A DNA stretch of 64,000 bases from Treponema sp. (GTDB lineage Bacteria > Spirochaetota > Spirochaetia > Treponematales > Treponemataceae). Positions 1 to 7,184 of this stretch are shown in pieces. Under the pieces are notes generated by a model. It had not been told where the DNA came from and did no database searches. It was given only the letters and a program-made list of their open reading frames with translations. Where the stretch lies: the NCBI GenBank assembly GCA_017484285.1, contig JAFUTH010000014.1, positions 1 to 64,000 of the forward strand, read 5' to 3'. Every line of letters starts with the position of its first letter. The stretch's first letter is position 1. The position numbers and the translations under genes are program-made.

Positions 1-113
1 GACGCTCTGTCCCCCTGAAGGCCCCCGGAAGACTACCGGGTCGATAGGCCGCAGGTGCAGGCGCGGCGACGCGCACAGCCGAGCGGTACTAACAGGCCGT
101 GAGCCCTGGCCAT
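1..113 (+). rRNA. 23S rRNA, 3' end (partial)
   Basis: The first ~113 bases match the conserved 3' end of 23S rRNA. The block GGTCGATAGGCCGCAGGTG is followed by GCCGAGCGGTACTAA and GGCCGTGAG, which is the usual order just before the 23S terminus. The gene begins upstream of the window. The exact 3' end is estimated by analogy with E. coli 23S. It is followed by a pyrimidine-rich spacer and then the 5S gene. Confidence 0.93.
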
Positions 114-170
114 ATCTTCATTCCCGTTTCCCTTCCTTCTCTCTTTTTTCTTTTGTGTTGTGTTTTGTGT

Positions 171-280
171 GCCGGTGGCCAGAGTGGGGTGGTTATACCC
201 GTTCCCGTTCCGAACACGGAAGTCAAGCACCCTTACGCCGATGATACTCCATTCCGGGGGGAAGTAGGCTGCCGCCGGCT
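171..280 (+). rRNA. rrf: 5S rRNA
   Basis: This segment has the typical 5S signatures: CCCGTTCCCGTTCCGAACACG in the first third, AAGTCAAGC, and GGAAGTAGGCTGCCGCCGG near the end. The ends GCCGGT and GCCGGC pair to form helix I. It lies about 57 nt downstream of the 23S end, in the standard 23S-5S order, and is followed by a strong terminator. Confidence 0.95.
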
Positions 281-298
281 GTTTTCTTTTTCTTCGCG

Positions 299-342
299 GT
301 GCCCCCGCGCGCTGCCATGCGCCCGGGGGCATCCTTTTTTTT
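299..342 (+). terminator. Intrinsic terminator of the rRNA operon
   Basis: A GC-rich hairpin (TGCCCCC with GGGGGCA, extended by GCGC/GCGC) is followed by a run of eight T. It lies 20 nt after the 5S gene and ends the rRNA operon just before the promoter of the next gene. Confidence 0.9.
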
Positions 343-355
343 CCCCGGAGACCGC

Positions 356-384
356 TTGACAATACCTGTTAAGGGTATTATAGT
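356..384 (+). promoter_or_regulatory. Promoter with CsoR-type operator palindrome
   Basis: TTGACA (356-361), a 17-nt spacer and TATAGT (379-384) form a near-consensus sigma-70 promoter. The spacer holds an inverted repeat, AATACC-N6-GGTATT (about 361-379), which resembles the A/T-flanked G-tract palindromes bound by CsoR/RcnR-family repressors. Because it sits between the -35 and -10 boxes of the gene for such a repressor, autoregulation is the simplest inference. Confidence 0.7.
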
Positions 385-400
385 ATAAAAGAGGTGTATC

Positions 401-700
401 GTGACGGATAAAGAAGATAATCTTGAAGAAAAAATATATGATGACGATAGCATGAAATCCTTGACAAATCGATTGAATAGAATTGAGGGGCAAGTTCGTG
501 GAATAAAACGCATGCTTGAGAATAATTCAAATTGCCCGAGTATACTTATTCAAGTTTCTGCGGTAAATGCAGCTCTTAATTCTTTTTCAAAAGTTCTTCT
601 CGCTGATTATTTGAAATCTGACATCCTTGAAGATTTGAAAACAGGGAATACAACATCTATCGATGACTTGCTTGTGATATTACAAAAATTAATGAAATAA
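401..700 (+). CDS. CsoR/RcnR/FrmR-family transcriptional repressor, non-canonical ligand set
   Basis: This 99-residue protein has the all-helical DUF156 fold of metal- or persulfide-sensing repressors, with the hallmark NRIEGQVRGIKRMLE (residues 26-40) and Cys45 in the usual CsoR first-Cys position. The next ligands of a copper CsoR would be His and Cys four residues apart in helix 2; here they are Tyr70 and Asp74. A classical Cu(I) site is therefore absent. The start is GTG with a GAGGTG ribosome site 5 nt upstream; no ATG start fits as well. The gene stands alone between the rRNA terminator and a convergent operon, so its targets are not evident apart from its own promoter. Family call is firm; the signal sensed is unknown. 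Confidence 0.85.
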   Translation: MTDKEDNLEEKIYDDDSMKSLTNRLNRIEGQVRGIKRMLENNSNCPSILIQVSAVNAALNSFSKVLLADYLKSDILEDLKTGNTTSIDDLLVILQKLMK

Positions 701-725
701 GCGCAGTTCTTTTGAATCTCGTTTG

Positions 726-1577
726 TTAGAATGAGTTCTTAACGCCAATACATTCACCGATTTTGACGCGATATTCTGCGCCAGAGTCGGTGATTTTTTT
801 TACTTTGTCGAGCAGTGTGAGCGCGTTTTTTTGCACGAGAAGCACAATCGTTGAGCCGTGCAAGTCAAAATAGCCCTTTTCGTCGCCCTTTTTGAATGAG
901 GCTGTTTCAAAATGATTTTTGATTCCGCCGACGCTGAATGCACCGACTTCAATCTGCGCGATTTTTCCGAAATGCGCGGTGGTCATAATCGTCCATGAGC
1001 GGCGGTTTTTGGTGTATAAGCGGAAATTTTCGGCGGCAAGCGGCTGGACTGAGTAAAGCGAGCCTTGAATGAAGTGATTTCCGTTTTGAGTTCCTGAGTC
1101 GACGTAGCAGTAGCGGTGATAATCCGTTGCGCACAGTCTGAAAACGAGGCATGTTCCGCCGATGAAATCCTTGAACGTCTCGTCTGCGGTCAAAGAAAAG
1201 CGCTTCGGCTCAAAAAAATCTTCGAGCGTGTAATCAAAGCCCTTGATGTGGAACGTCGCGGTTTCGGTAATCGGATAGACTGAGAGCAGGCTGTCCGCCG
1301 GTGAAATAAAGTGCGTTTCGTCGGAATCAACGCTAATCGCTTTTTTTCGCGTAAAAAAATCATTGAAGGATTTGAACTTTACGTCCGTAAAATCAGACAT
1401 ATCGATGCCATTTTTTTTGACAAACGATGAAATGTAGAAGCGGGAGAAGGGCGAACGGAGCACAACGCCGAGCAGTTTTGGCACGCGAAGCGCGAGAATG
1501 ACGTGAAGCAGCACTCTGCCGCCTTTTGTGCCGTAAAGAAATTGAACTGATTTGTCGTTTGCGTTTTTTTCTGCCAT
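726..1577 (-). CDS. psd: Phosphatidylserine decarboxylase proenzyme
   Basis: This protein converts phosphatidylserine to phosphatidylethanolamine at the inner membrane. The 283-residue sequence has SFNDFFTRK near the N-terminus and ends with the self-cleavage motif HGST (residues 240-243), where cleavage before Ser242 would create the pyruvoyl group on a small alpha subunit of about 42 residues. It is the last gene of a minus-strand operon, 30 nt after pssA, which makes its substrate. Start ATG at 1577 fits the family length. Confidence 0.92.
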   Translation of the reverse strand: MAEKNANDKSVQFLYGTKGGRVLLHVILALRVPKLLGVVLRSPFSRFYISSFVKKNGIDMSDFTDVKFKSFNDFFTRKKAISVDSDETHFISPADSLLSVYPITETATFHIKGFDYTLEDFFEPKRFSLTADETFKDFIGGTCLVFRLCATDYHRYCYVDSGTQNGNHFIQGSLYSVQPLAAENFRLYTKNRRSWTIMTTAHFGKIAQIEVGAFSVGGIKNHFETASFKKGDEKGYFDLHGSTIVLLVQKNALTLLDKVKKITDSGAEYRVKIGECIGVKNSF

Positions 1578-1607
1578 ATGCCGCCCGTTTTTTATAAAGT
1601 GAGTGCT

Positions 1608-2390
1608 TTAGAAGGTCTCACCGAGAGATTCGATTTCCTCAGTTGTCGCCGTGTTTTCGAAGACGATAGATGGTTCTGCTTCTTTTGAGGGAACATAGTA
1701 CGCCTTTCCCAAGAGCAGCATGGCAAGCTCAATGAGACCAACAAGAATGAGCACGAGCTTTCCGATGAGGTGCGGCTTGAGCATCTTGAACGGCGTGATG
1801 AACAAAATCGCCATAATGACGAGCAGAATCGCCGCGGCATGAATCGGCGGGCGAGAATTGCCCATAAAATATGAGACGATGAACACCGCCGGAAGCACAA
1901 TCGCGACGCTCGTGACGGGCAAGCCCCGGTATTCGTGTCGGCTCTCGCTCGTTTGGTTCTGTCGCTCCATTTCATCGACATTGAAGTATGAGAGACGGAT
2001 GAGCGCGCTCAAGAGGTACAACGCGCAGATACAGATGACGATTCGCGCCTGCCACGGGTGATCAACCGGATACTGTTTGTCGCCAATCGCGAGTTTGTAG
2101 ACGATGAGCGCCGGAAACACGCCGTAACTGATGATGTCAGCCATTGAGTCGATTTGAATTCCGAAGAGTTTTTCTGATGGCGTGCGGTTCTTTTTGGTGG
2201 AAGCGACTTTTCCGTCGAACATATCCATGACGCCCGCAATCATGAGACACAACAGCGCGAGAATGAAACTTCGGTCGCTGTTTGAGAACACGAAGTGAAT
2301 GCCGGCGAACGCAAAAAGCATGCCAACATAAGTGAGAATGACCGTGTAGTTGTAAACGCCGAGCAAATGAAGTCTTTGTTTTTTGTCCAT
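1608..2390 (-). CDS. pssA: CDP-diacylglycerol--serine O-phosphatidyltransferase
   Basis: This integral membrane enzyme makes phosphatidylserine from CDP-diacylglycerol and serine. The 260-residue protein shows the CDP-alcohol phosphotransferase signature with Asp56, Asp59, Gly60 and Ala63, then Gly77 and the aspartates Asp81 and Asp85, embedded among several hydrophobic segments. The next gene, psd, consumes its product, so the pair forms a complete route to phosphatidylethanolamine. The upstream gene (VTT protein) ends 20 nt before this start, consistent with one transcript. Confidence 0.9.
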   Translation of the reverse strand: MDKKQRLHLLGVYNYTVILTYVGMLFAFAGIHFVFSNSDRSFILALLCLMIAGVMDMFDGKVASTKKNRTPSEKLFGIQIDSMADIISYGVFPALIVYKLAIGDKQYPVDHPWQARIVICICALYLLSALIRLSYFNVDEMERQNQTSESRHEYRGLPVTSVAIVLPAVFIVSYFMGNSRPPIHAAAILLVIMAILFITPFKMLKPHLIGKLVLILVGLIELAMLLLGKAYYVPSKEAEPSIVFENTATTEEIESLGETF

Positions 2391-2410
2391 ATATGTACCT
2401 TCTTTAAATC

Positions 2411-3109
2411 CTAATTGAAACCATAGCCGAAAATCAAGCCGTAGATGATAATCGTGAATGGTTTTGACGTGAGTATGATGAATGCGAATTTCTTAAAACG
2501 CATGTCGGTGAGCCCCGTGAAGTAGCACAAGAAATCGTCGGGTGAAATCGGCAAGAAAATCGCAATCCATAAAAAGACGGGATAGCTTTTGTGCCATTTT
2601 TCCATTTTTTTTAAGCCACGCTGATACTGTTTTTCGGAAAAAATCTGTTTGACGAGCGAGATGCCGAATTTGCGGGAAAGCCAGAATGCAACAAATGAGC
2701 CGACGCATATCCCGATGTAATTGCAGATGATGCCAACCCACGGACCAAAAAGCGCGGGACCGACGATACAGCCGAGCGTGCTTGGAATGACGGCGTAGAC
2801 GGTTTTGATGCACTGAAAGACGGTAAGAAAAAGCGGCCCTAAAATGCCGAATGAATTGATGAATTCTTTGAATGTTTCGACATCACGGAACGTGCCCGTT
2901 TTGTACTCGTAGAAGAACCAGATTCCGATGCCGACGACAGCGATTGCGAGCGCGATGCAGAACAGTTTTTTGAGAAGGCTTGTTTTTGTCTCAAGAATAT
3001 CAATTGCCTGTTCGCGTGTTTGACCGAGAATCTCCGCGGCTTTTTCTTTGTTGTGCTCAATGATTTCGCTGGCTTTTTCTTGAATCTTGTGTTCGATTTT
3101 GTGTTCCAT
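2411..3109 (-). CDS. VTT-domain (TVP38/TMEM64, DedA-like) membrane protein
   Basis: The 232-residue protein begins with a charged, helical region of about 45 residues containing repeated KAxEI-type segments. A first membrane helix follows, then the SNARE-associated/VTT core with re-entrant hydrophobic stretches, including GCIVGPALFGPWVG and FLPISPDDFLCYFTGL. Proteins of this family act in envelope lipid homeostasis and some move lipids across bilayers. Being first in an operon with pssA and psd supports a lipid role here. A TTG lies immediately before the ATG at 3109; I chose ATG. No clear ribosome site precedes it. A TATAAT box lies about 16 nt upstream. Confidence 0.82.
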   Translation of the reverse strand: MEHKIEHKIQEKASEIIEHNKEKAAEILGQTREQAIDILETKTSLLKKLFCIALAIAVVGIGIWFFYEYKTGTFRDVETFKEFINSFGILGPLFLTVFQCIKTVYAVIPSTLGCIVGPALFGPWVGIICNYIGICVGSFVAFWLSRKFGISLVKQIFSEKQYQRGLKKMEKWHKSYPVFLWIAIFLPISPDDFLCYFTGLTDMRFKKFAFIILTSKPFTIIIYGLIFGYGFN

Positions 3110-3125
3110 CAAAAAATCCGAAGGG

Positions 3126-3131
3126 ATTATA
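3126..3131 (-). promoter_or_regulatory. -10 box for the VTT-pssA-psd operon
   Basis: On the minus strand a perfect TATAAT lies 16 nt upstream of the ATG at 3109. Transcription would start about 7-9 nt before the start codon, giving a very short leader without a Shine-Dalgarno sequence. No strong -35 box was seen. Confidence 0.5.
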
Positions 3132-3256
3132 ACAGAATTTTTTATAATATTCTATAGAAAACATGAGATTGTAGGAAAAAGCTATTTGTGATAGACTTTT
3201 GGCAATTATTTTTATCCGTCTGCTTCACGCCAGAAGCGGATTGAAGGAGATTTAAA

Positions 3257-4747
3257 ATGGCAAAAGAAAAAAAAGTGCCTGTTGATGAGCACGCATGTAC
3301 GCTGGACAAAATCATCTCGCTCTGTAAGCGACGCGGTTTTGTGTATCAGGCTTCGGAAATTTACGGCGGTCAGGCTGGTGCCTGGGATTACGGTCCGCTC
3401 GGAGTCGATTTTAAGCGCAATATTCAGAACGCATGGTGGAAGGAAATGACGCAGCTCCATGACGATGTCGTGGGCTTGGACTCAGCGATTTTCCAGCACC
3501 ACACTACATGGAAGGCTTCTGGTCATGTTGACCACTTTTCAGACCCGATGGTTGACTGCTTGGAGTGCCAGGCTCGCCACCGCGCAGATAAATTGATTGA
3601 GGATTTCGTTGCCGCAAATCCCGACAAAGACCCCGGAAAACCGGTTGACACGATGACGCACGAAGAAATGAAGGCGTATATTGACGCGAACATCAACTGC
3701 CCCACTTGCAAAAGCGAGAACCGCAAATATACGGCAGTCCGCGAATTCAACCTCATGTTCAAGACTTATCAAGGACCAATCGCCGACGAAAGCCACCTTA
3801 TCTATCTTCGCCCGGAGACCTGTCAGGGTATTTTCACCGACTTCAAGAGCATCGTTCAGTCAAACCGCATGAAAGTGCCGTTCGGCGTGGCTCAGGTCGG
3901 AAAATCATTCCGAAACGAGATTATCTTCAAAAACTTCATCTTCCGCACCTGCGAATTCGAGCAGATGGAAATGGAATATTTCTGTAAGCCGGGAACCGAG
4001 GACGAGACTTTCGAGCGATGGAGACGCGACCGCTGGAACTTCTACCTCAAATACGGTATTGCCGAGAAAAACCTCAAATGGCATCACCACGACAAACTTG
4101 CTCACTACGCAAAAGACGCGTATGACGTTACATACAACTTCCCCATTGGCTTTGAAGAGGTTGAGGGAATCCACAGCCGCACGGACTTCGATTTGAGCCA
4201 GCATCAGGAATATTCAAAGAAGGATATGAGCTACATCGATCAGGAAGACGGAAACAAAAAGTTCATTCCGTATGTCATCGAGACTTCGGCGGGTCTTAAC
4301 CGAAACTTCCTCATGTTCCTCTGCGAAGCGTATGAAGAAGAAAATGTCGGGAAAGACGGCAAAGAAGACTACCGCACGGTTCTTCACTTGCATCCAAAGC
4401 TCGCGCCAATCACGGTGGCAGTCTTGCCGCTCATGAAAAAAGACGGCTTGGCAGAAAAAGCAAAGGAAATCCAGCACGCGCTCAAAGAAGATTTCGTCAC
4501 TGACTACGATTTGAGCGGCACGGTCGGAAAACGCTACCGACGTCAGGACGAAGTGGGAACTCCGTTCTGCGTTACGGTCGATTACGACACCATCAACGAA
4601 AAGAACGATGACGGTTCGGTAAACAACAACTTCGGCACAGTCACCGTCCGATTCCGAGACAGCATGGCTCAGGAGCGCGTAAAGATTGAAGACTTGCACG
4701 CATTCTTGACCAAAGCGATTAAAGAATACAAACCAGTCGAAAGATAA
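3257..4747 (+). CDS. glyQS: Glycyl-tRNA synthetase, homodimeric class II type
   Basis: This enzyme charges tRNA-Gly with glycine. The 496-residue length and sequence fit the single-chain alpha2 form rather than the GlyQ/GlyS tetramer. The N-terminus has GFVYQASEIYGGQAGAWDYG, a zinc-ribbon-like pair of motifs (CLECQ and CPTCK), class II motif 2 around SFRNEI and FRTCEFEQMEME, and motif 3 around LHPKLAPITVAVLPL. The start ATG has GGAG 8-9 nt upstream. An imperfect hairpin at 3213-3242 precedes the ribosome site but has no T-tract. The gene stands alone between a divergent lipid operon and an aldo/keto reductase gene. Confidence 0.95.
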   Translation: MAKEKKVPVDEHACTLDKIISLCKRRGFVYQASEIYGGQAGAWDYGPLGVDFKRNIQNAWWKEMTQLHDDVVGLDSAIFQHHTTWKASGHVDHFSDPMVDCLECQARHRADKLIEDFVAANPDKDPGKPVDTMTHEEMKAYIDANINCPTCKSENRKYTAVREFNLMFKTYQGPIADESHLIYLRPETCQGIFTDFKSIVQSNRMKVPFGVAQVGKSFRNEIIFKNFIFRTCEFEQMEMEYFCKPGTEDETFERWRRDRWNFYLKYGIAEKNLKWHHHDKLAHYAKDAYDVTYNFPIGFEEVEGIHSRTDFDLSQHQEYSKKDMSYIDQEDGNKKFIPYVIETSAGLNRNFLMFLCEAYEEENVGKDGKEDYRTVLHLHPKLAPITVAVLPLMKKDGLAEKAKEIQHALKEDFVTDYDLSGTVGKRYRRQDEVGTPFCVTVDYDTINEKNDDGSVNNNFGTVTVRFRDSMAQERVKIEDLHAFLTKAIKEYKPVER

Positions 4748-4750
4748 AAA

Positions 4751-4827
4751 AGTTAGCAGTGAGCGGTTAGCAGGTAGCAGTTAAAAATACTTGCCAACTG
4801 CACACTGCTGACTGCTCCTTGCTAACT
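4751..4827. repeat. Palindromic intergenic repeat, GTTAGCAGT family (copy 1)
   Basis: The 85-nt gap between glyQS and the next gene is almost filled by an imperfect inverted repeat. AGTTAGC (4751-4757) and GCTAACT (4821-4827) form the ends, with GCAGT/ACTGC units repeated inside. A second copy with the same AGTTAGCAGTGAG motif lies at 42113-42165, in the same kind of short gap between two co-directional genes. Confidence 0.75.
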
Positions 4828-4832
4828 GAATT

Positions 4833-5597
4833 ATGGAATATGTCGTTTTGGGAAAATCTAATCTTCTCGTGAGCCGTACGGCGTTTGGGGCGCAGGCACT
4901 TGAAAAAGTGGGGGAGAGCGAGACCGCGCACCAAATGGTTCGTATGGCGTATGAAGACGGCGTGAATTTCTTTGACACTTCCACGCGCACACCTGAGAGC
5001 GAACGCCGCTTGGGGGCGGCACTTTCCGATGTGCGCGAAAATGTGATTATCGCCACAAAAAGTTCCCCGCGGAACGGCGGCGAGCTTGCAATCGATGTCG
5101 ATGTGAGTTTGCGCACGCTCGGAACAAGCTACATCGACTTGTACCAGCTTGAAAATCCCGAAATCCTGCCCAAAATCAACGACGGAAGCGAAATTCTTGA
5201 AAAACTGATTGAATTAAAGACGAGCGGCGTTATCCGTCATTTTGGCATCGTCACGGAATCCACCGACATTGCAGAGCGCGTATTGTATTCGGACGCTGGC
5301 TGGGAGACGATTCAGTTTCCGTTCAACATGCTCTGCACGGAATCTGTCGAGAATCTGACGCGCCGATTCTACGAAAAAGACATCGGTTTTATCGCGATGC
5401 GCCCGCTTTGTGGCGGTGTTCTCACGAATCTTCCGCTCGCACTCGGCTATTTTCTGCCCTTTGAAAATGTCGTACCATTGTGGGGCGCACGCAGCCTCGA
5501 CGAGCTCCAGCAAATCCTCTACTTCTCGAAAAATCCGCCGCGATTGGACGAAGAATTCTACGTAGAAGCGGAAAAAATAAGGGATTTCTTTAATTAA
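4833..5597 (+). CDS. Aldo/keto reductase-like protein with altered catalytic tetrad
   Basis: The 254-residue sequence reads as an AKR (alpha/beta)8 barrel from GKSNLLVSRTAFG through YIDLYQLEN to IAMRPLCGGVL. Of the usual Asp-Tyr-Lys-His tetrad, Asp48 and Lys76 are present, but the Tyr position holds Thr53 and the His position holds Glu107. The protein lacks the C-terminal ferredoxin-like clusters often found in clostridial and treponemal homologues and is shorter than typical AKRs. A catalytically altered or non-enzymatic role is likely. Substrate unknown. Its ATG lies directly after the palindromic repeat and has no obvious ribosome site. Confidence 0.75.
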   Translation: MEYVVLGKSNLLVSRTAFGAQALEKVGESETAHQMVRMAYEDGVNFFDTSTRTPESERRLGAALSDVRENVIIATKSSPRNGGELAIDVDVSLRTLGTSYIDLYQLENPEILPKINDGSEILEKLIELKTSGVIRHFGIVTESTDIAERVLYSDAGWETIQFPFNMLCTESVENLTRRFYEKDIGFIAMRPLCGGVLTNLPLALGYFLPFENVVPLWGARSLDELQQILYFSKNPPRLDEEFYVEAEKIRDFFN

Positions 5598-5621
5598 GCA
5601 TACAGCACTCTGAATTGTGAA

Positions 5622-6863
5622 TCATTTTATGTATGCGAGAACGCCTTTTAATTCATCTCTGTTCAAGACACGGACGATTTTTGCTCGGTCGTTGTCCGTC
5701 ATAATCGTTTTTGGATTCCCCAATTCATTCTTTTCACCGAGCAGTTCAACGATGGGAAGCCGTGGGTCACTGGGATTGCTTTCTGCGACTTGTGCGATTT
5801 TCCCGTTTGCGAGGTAAACATACGTGCCAATCGGAAAGAGCGAGACAGCCGAAACGAGCGCCTTAATGACGACATCATCGTATTGCTTGTTTTGGTTTCG
5901 GAGCATTTCAATCGTCGCTTCATAGGTTGTGCGTGCTTCTTTGTACTGGCGTGGCGCTGTGATTGCCTCATAGCAGCAGGCGACGGCGAGAATTTTACCG
6001 TATGCGGAGATTTTGTTTCCGGGAAGATGGCGCGGATAGCCCTGTCCGTTTTCTCGCTCATGGTGCTCAAGGACGCCGAGCTGAATTGCGAGCGGGAATT
6101 CGCTTTCTTTCAGAATATTGAAGCCCAAAACAGTGTGCGTCGCGAGCAAATTCCGTGCCTGTGGCAACAGCGGCTTGTCTGTCAGATAGAGCTGGGGCGG
6201 AAGTTTAATCTGTCCGATTTCGTGCACGAGGGCGGCAACTCCGAGCTCTGTGATTTTTGCGGGCGGCATGTTGATTTGCAGCGCGATGATAATCGAATAA
6301 ATCGTTGAGCGCAGGCAGTGGTTTGTCAAGAAATTTTTGTCGAGTTTGTGTTCCGTCGCGGGCTGAATGCGCAAGATGTATTTTTTGTTGATTTTAATAA
6401 AATCGATGAGAAGTCTCACCGACTCTGAGAGTTCATCGAGTCGCAATTCTGTGTGAGTGACGTAACGCGTAAAAACCGCCTGGGTGTATTTTATGTATTC
6501 ATTGTATACTTCTGTAACGTTCTCCATGCGGTTTTTGTCTGGAGTAAATTTGATTGCTTGGTTTACTTTTGCAATGACTGATTTGAGCGTCGCGTTCAGC
6601 GCTGTTGACTTCGTTTCAAATTCTTCATTGAGTTCATCGAGGTTGATTTCAACGGTTTCCGACATATTGGGAGCCGCCGCTTTCTTTTCGACTGCCGTAT
6701 TGCTCTTACAGAACACTTCCTTGAATCCCCATTCGACGAGTCTGCTTTGGAGCGCGCTTGAGAAAGATAGATTACTGTCGAGGACGACGAATTGCTTATC
6801 GAGAATCAGCCTGTCTGAGAAACGTTTTCCGTCTGTTAGTTCTGCCACTTGAAACGTAGTCAT
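5622..6863 (-). CDS. HD-GYP-type protein with degenerate active site
   Basis: The 413-residue protein has a weakly defined N-terminal half (about 200 residues, acidic and helical) and a C-terminal HD-GYP-like domain. HD-GYP enzymes hydrolyse cyclic di-GMP. Here the HD pair reads VHEIGQI, so the metal-binding Asp is Glu; HHERENGQGYP is kept; and the usual VADxYDA reads VACCYEAI, losing another Asp. Catalysis is doubtful and a c-di-GMP-binding or signalling role is possible. I chose ATG at 6863 because GGAGAT sits 6 nt upstream; a longer frame runs back to 7049 but overlaps the small RNA region. Confidence 0.75.
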   Translation of the reverse strand: MTTFQVAELTDGKRFSDRLILDKQFVVLDSNLSFSSALQSRLVEWGFKEVFCKSNTAVEKKAAAPNMSETVEINLDELNEEFETKSTALNATLKSVIAKVNQAIKFTPDKNRMENVTEVYNEYIKYTQAVFTRYVTHTELRLDELSESVRLLIDFIKINKKYILRIQPATEHKLDKNFLTNHCLRSTIYSIIIALQINMPPAKITELGVAALVHEIGQIKLPPQLYLTDKPLLPQARNLLATHTVLGFNILKESEFPLAIQLGVLEHHERENGQGYPRHLPGNKISAYGKILAVACCYEAITAPRQYKEARTTYEATIEMLRNQNKQYDDVVIKALVSAVSLFPIGTYVYLANGKIAQVAESNPSDPRLPIVELLGEKNELGNPKTIMTDNDRAKIVRVLNRDELKGVLAYIK

Positions 6864-6967
6864 AGAAAATCTCCGTTCATAATATCGGCAGAAACTATGA
6901 AATTCTTTAAGAAAGCCCTGCGTCGAGCACTGTCGTTGTCGTGCTCGTTTGGATGTGGGGCTTAAAG

Positions 6968-7007
6968 TAAAAAAAAAGACAAAAAGCCTTACACGCTCTT
7001 TGTCTTT
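6968..7007 (-). terminator. Intrinsic terminator of the 6S-like RNA
   Basis: On the minus strand AAAGACAAA (7007-6999) pairs perfectly with TTTGTCTTT (6983-6975) across a 15-nt loop and is followed by a T-tract. It ends the small RNA and lies about 105 nt upstream of the HD-GYP start. Confidence 0.8.
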
Positions 7008-7177
7008 CAAAATCATGGAGACCGAAAATGGTGCCCACCTGCATTTCACAGCTACAAGTTTGCCATTTATTCACGGTACAGGGTGTCTGGATGTTGTGCC
7101 CCAAAAAGAGCACATCCTGTACTGCGCGGTACATTTAAAATATCGGGTGGGGAACGTGCCGACTTTAGAAAAAAAAG
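6968..7177 (-). ncRNA. Candidate structured small RNA, 6S RNA-like
   Basis: On the minus strand a TATAAT box (7184-7189), overlapping the stop codon of the upstream gene, is followed about 200 nt later by an intrinsic terminator. Between them the RNA folds by eye into one long rod. CCCACC pairs with GGTGGG outside a large central bubble, and GTACA/TGTAC, GGAT/ATCC and GTGCTC/GGGCAC form the apical arm. A 5'-side bubble sequence CCGATATTT resembles that of E. coli 6S. Length, rod shape and central bubble fit 6S RNA. The closing stem is poor, so the family assignment is tentative; the transcript itself is well supported. Confidence 0.6.
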
Positions 7178-7184
7178 GCGCGGA

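Noticed and set aside
3213..3242. T-box or other riboswitch before glyQS
   Set aside because: Only a bulged hairpin is present. There is no T-box consensus and no terminator in the ~144-nt leader.
6864..7049. A 62-codon N-terminal extension of the HD-GYP protein
   Set aside because: It would overlap the terminator of the 6S-like RNA, reads as lysine/phenylalanine-rich noise, and the internal ATG has a good ribosome site.
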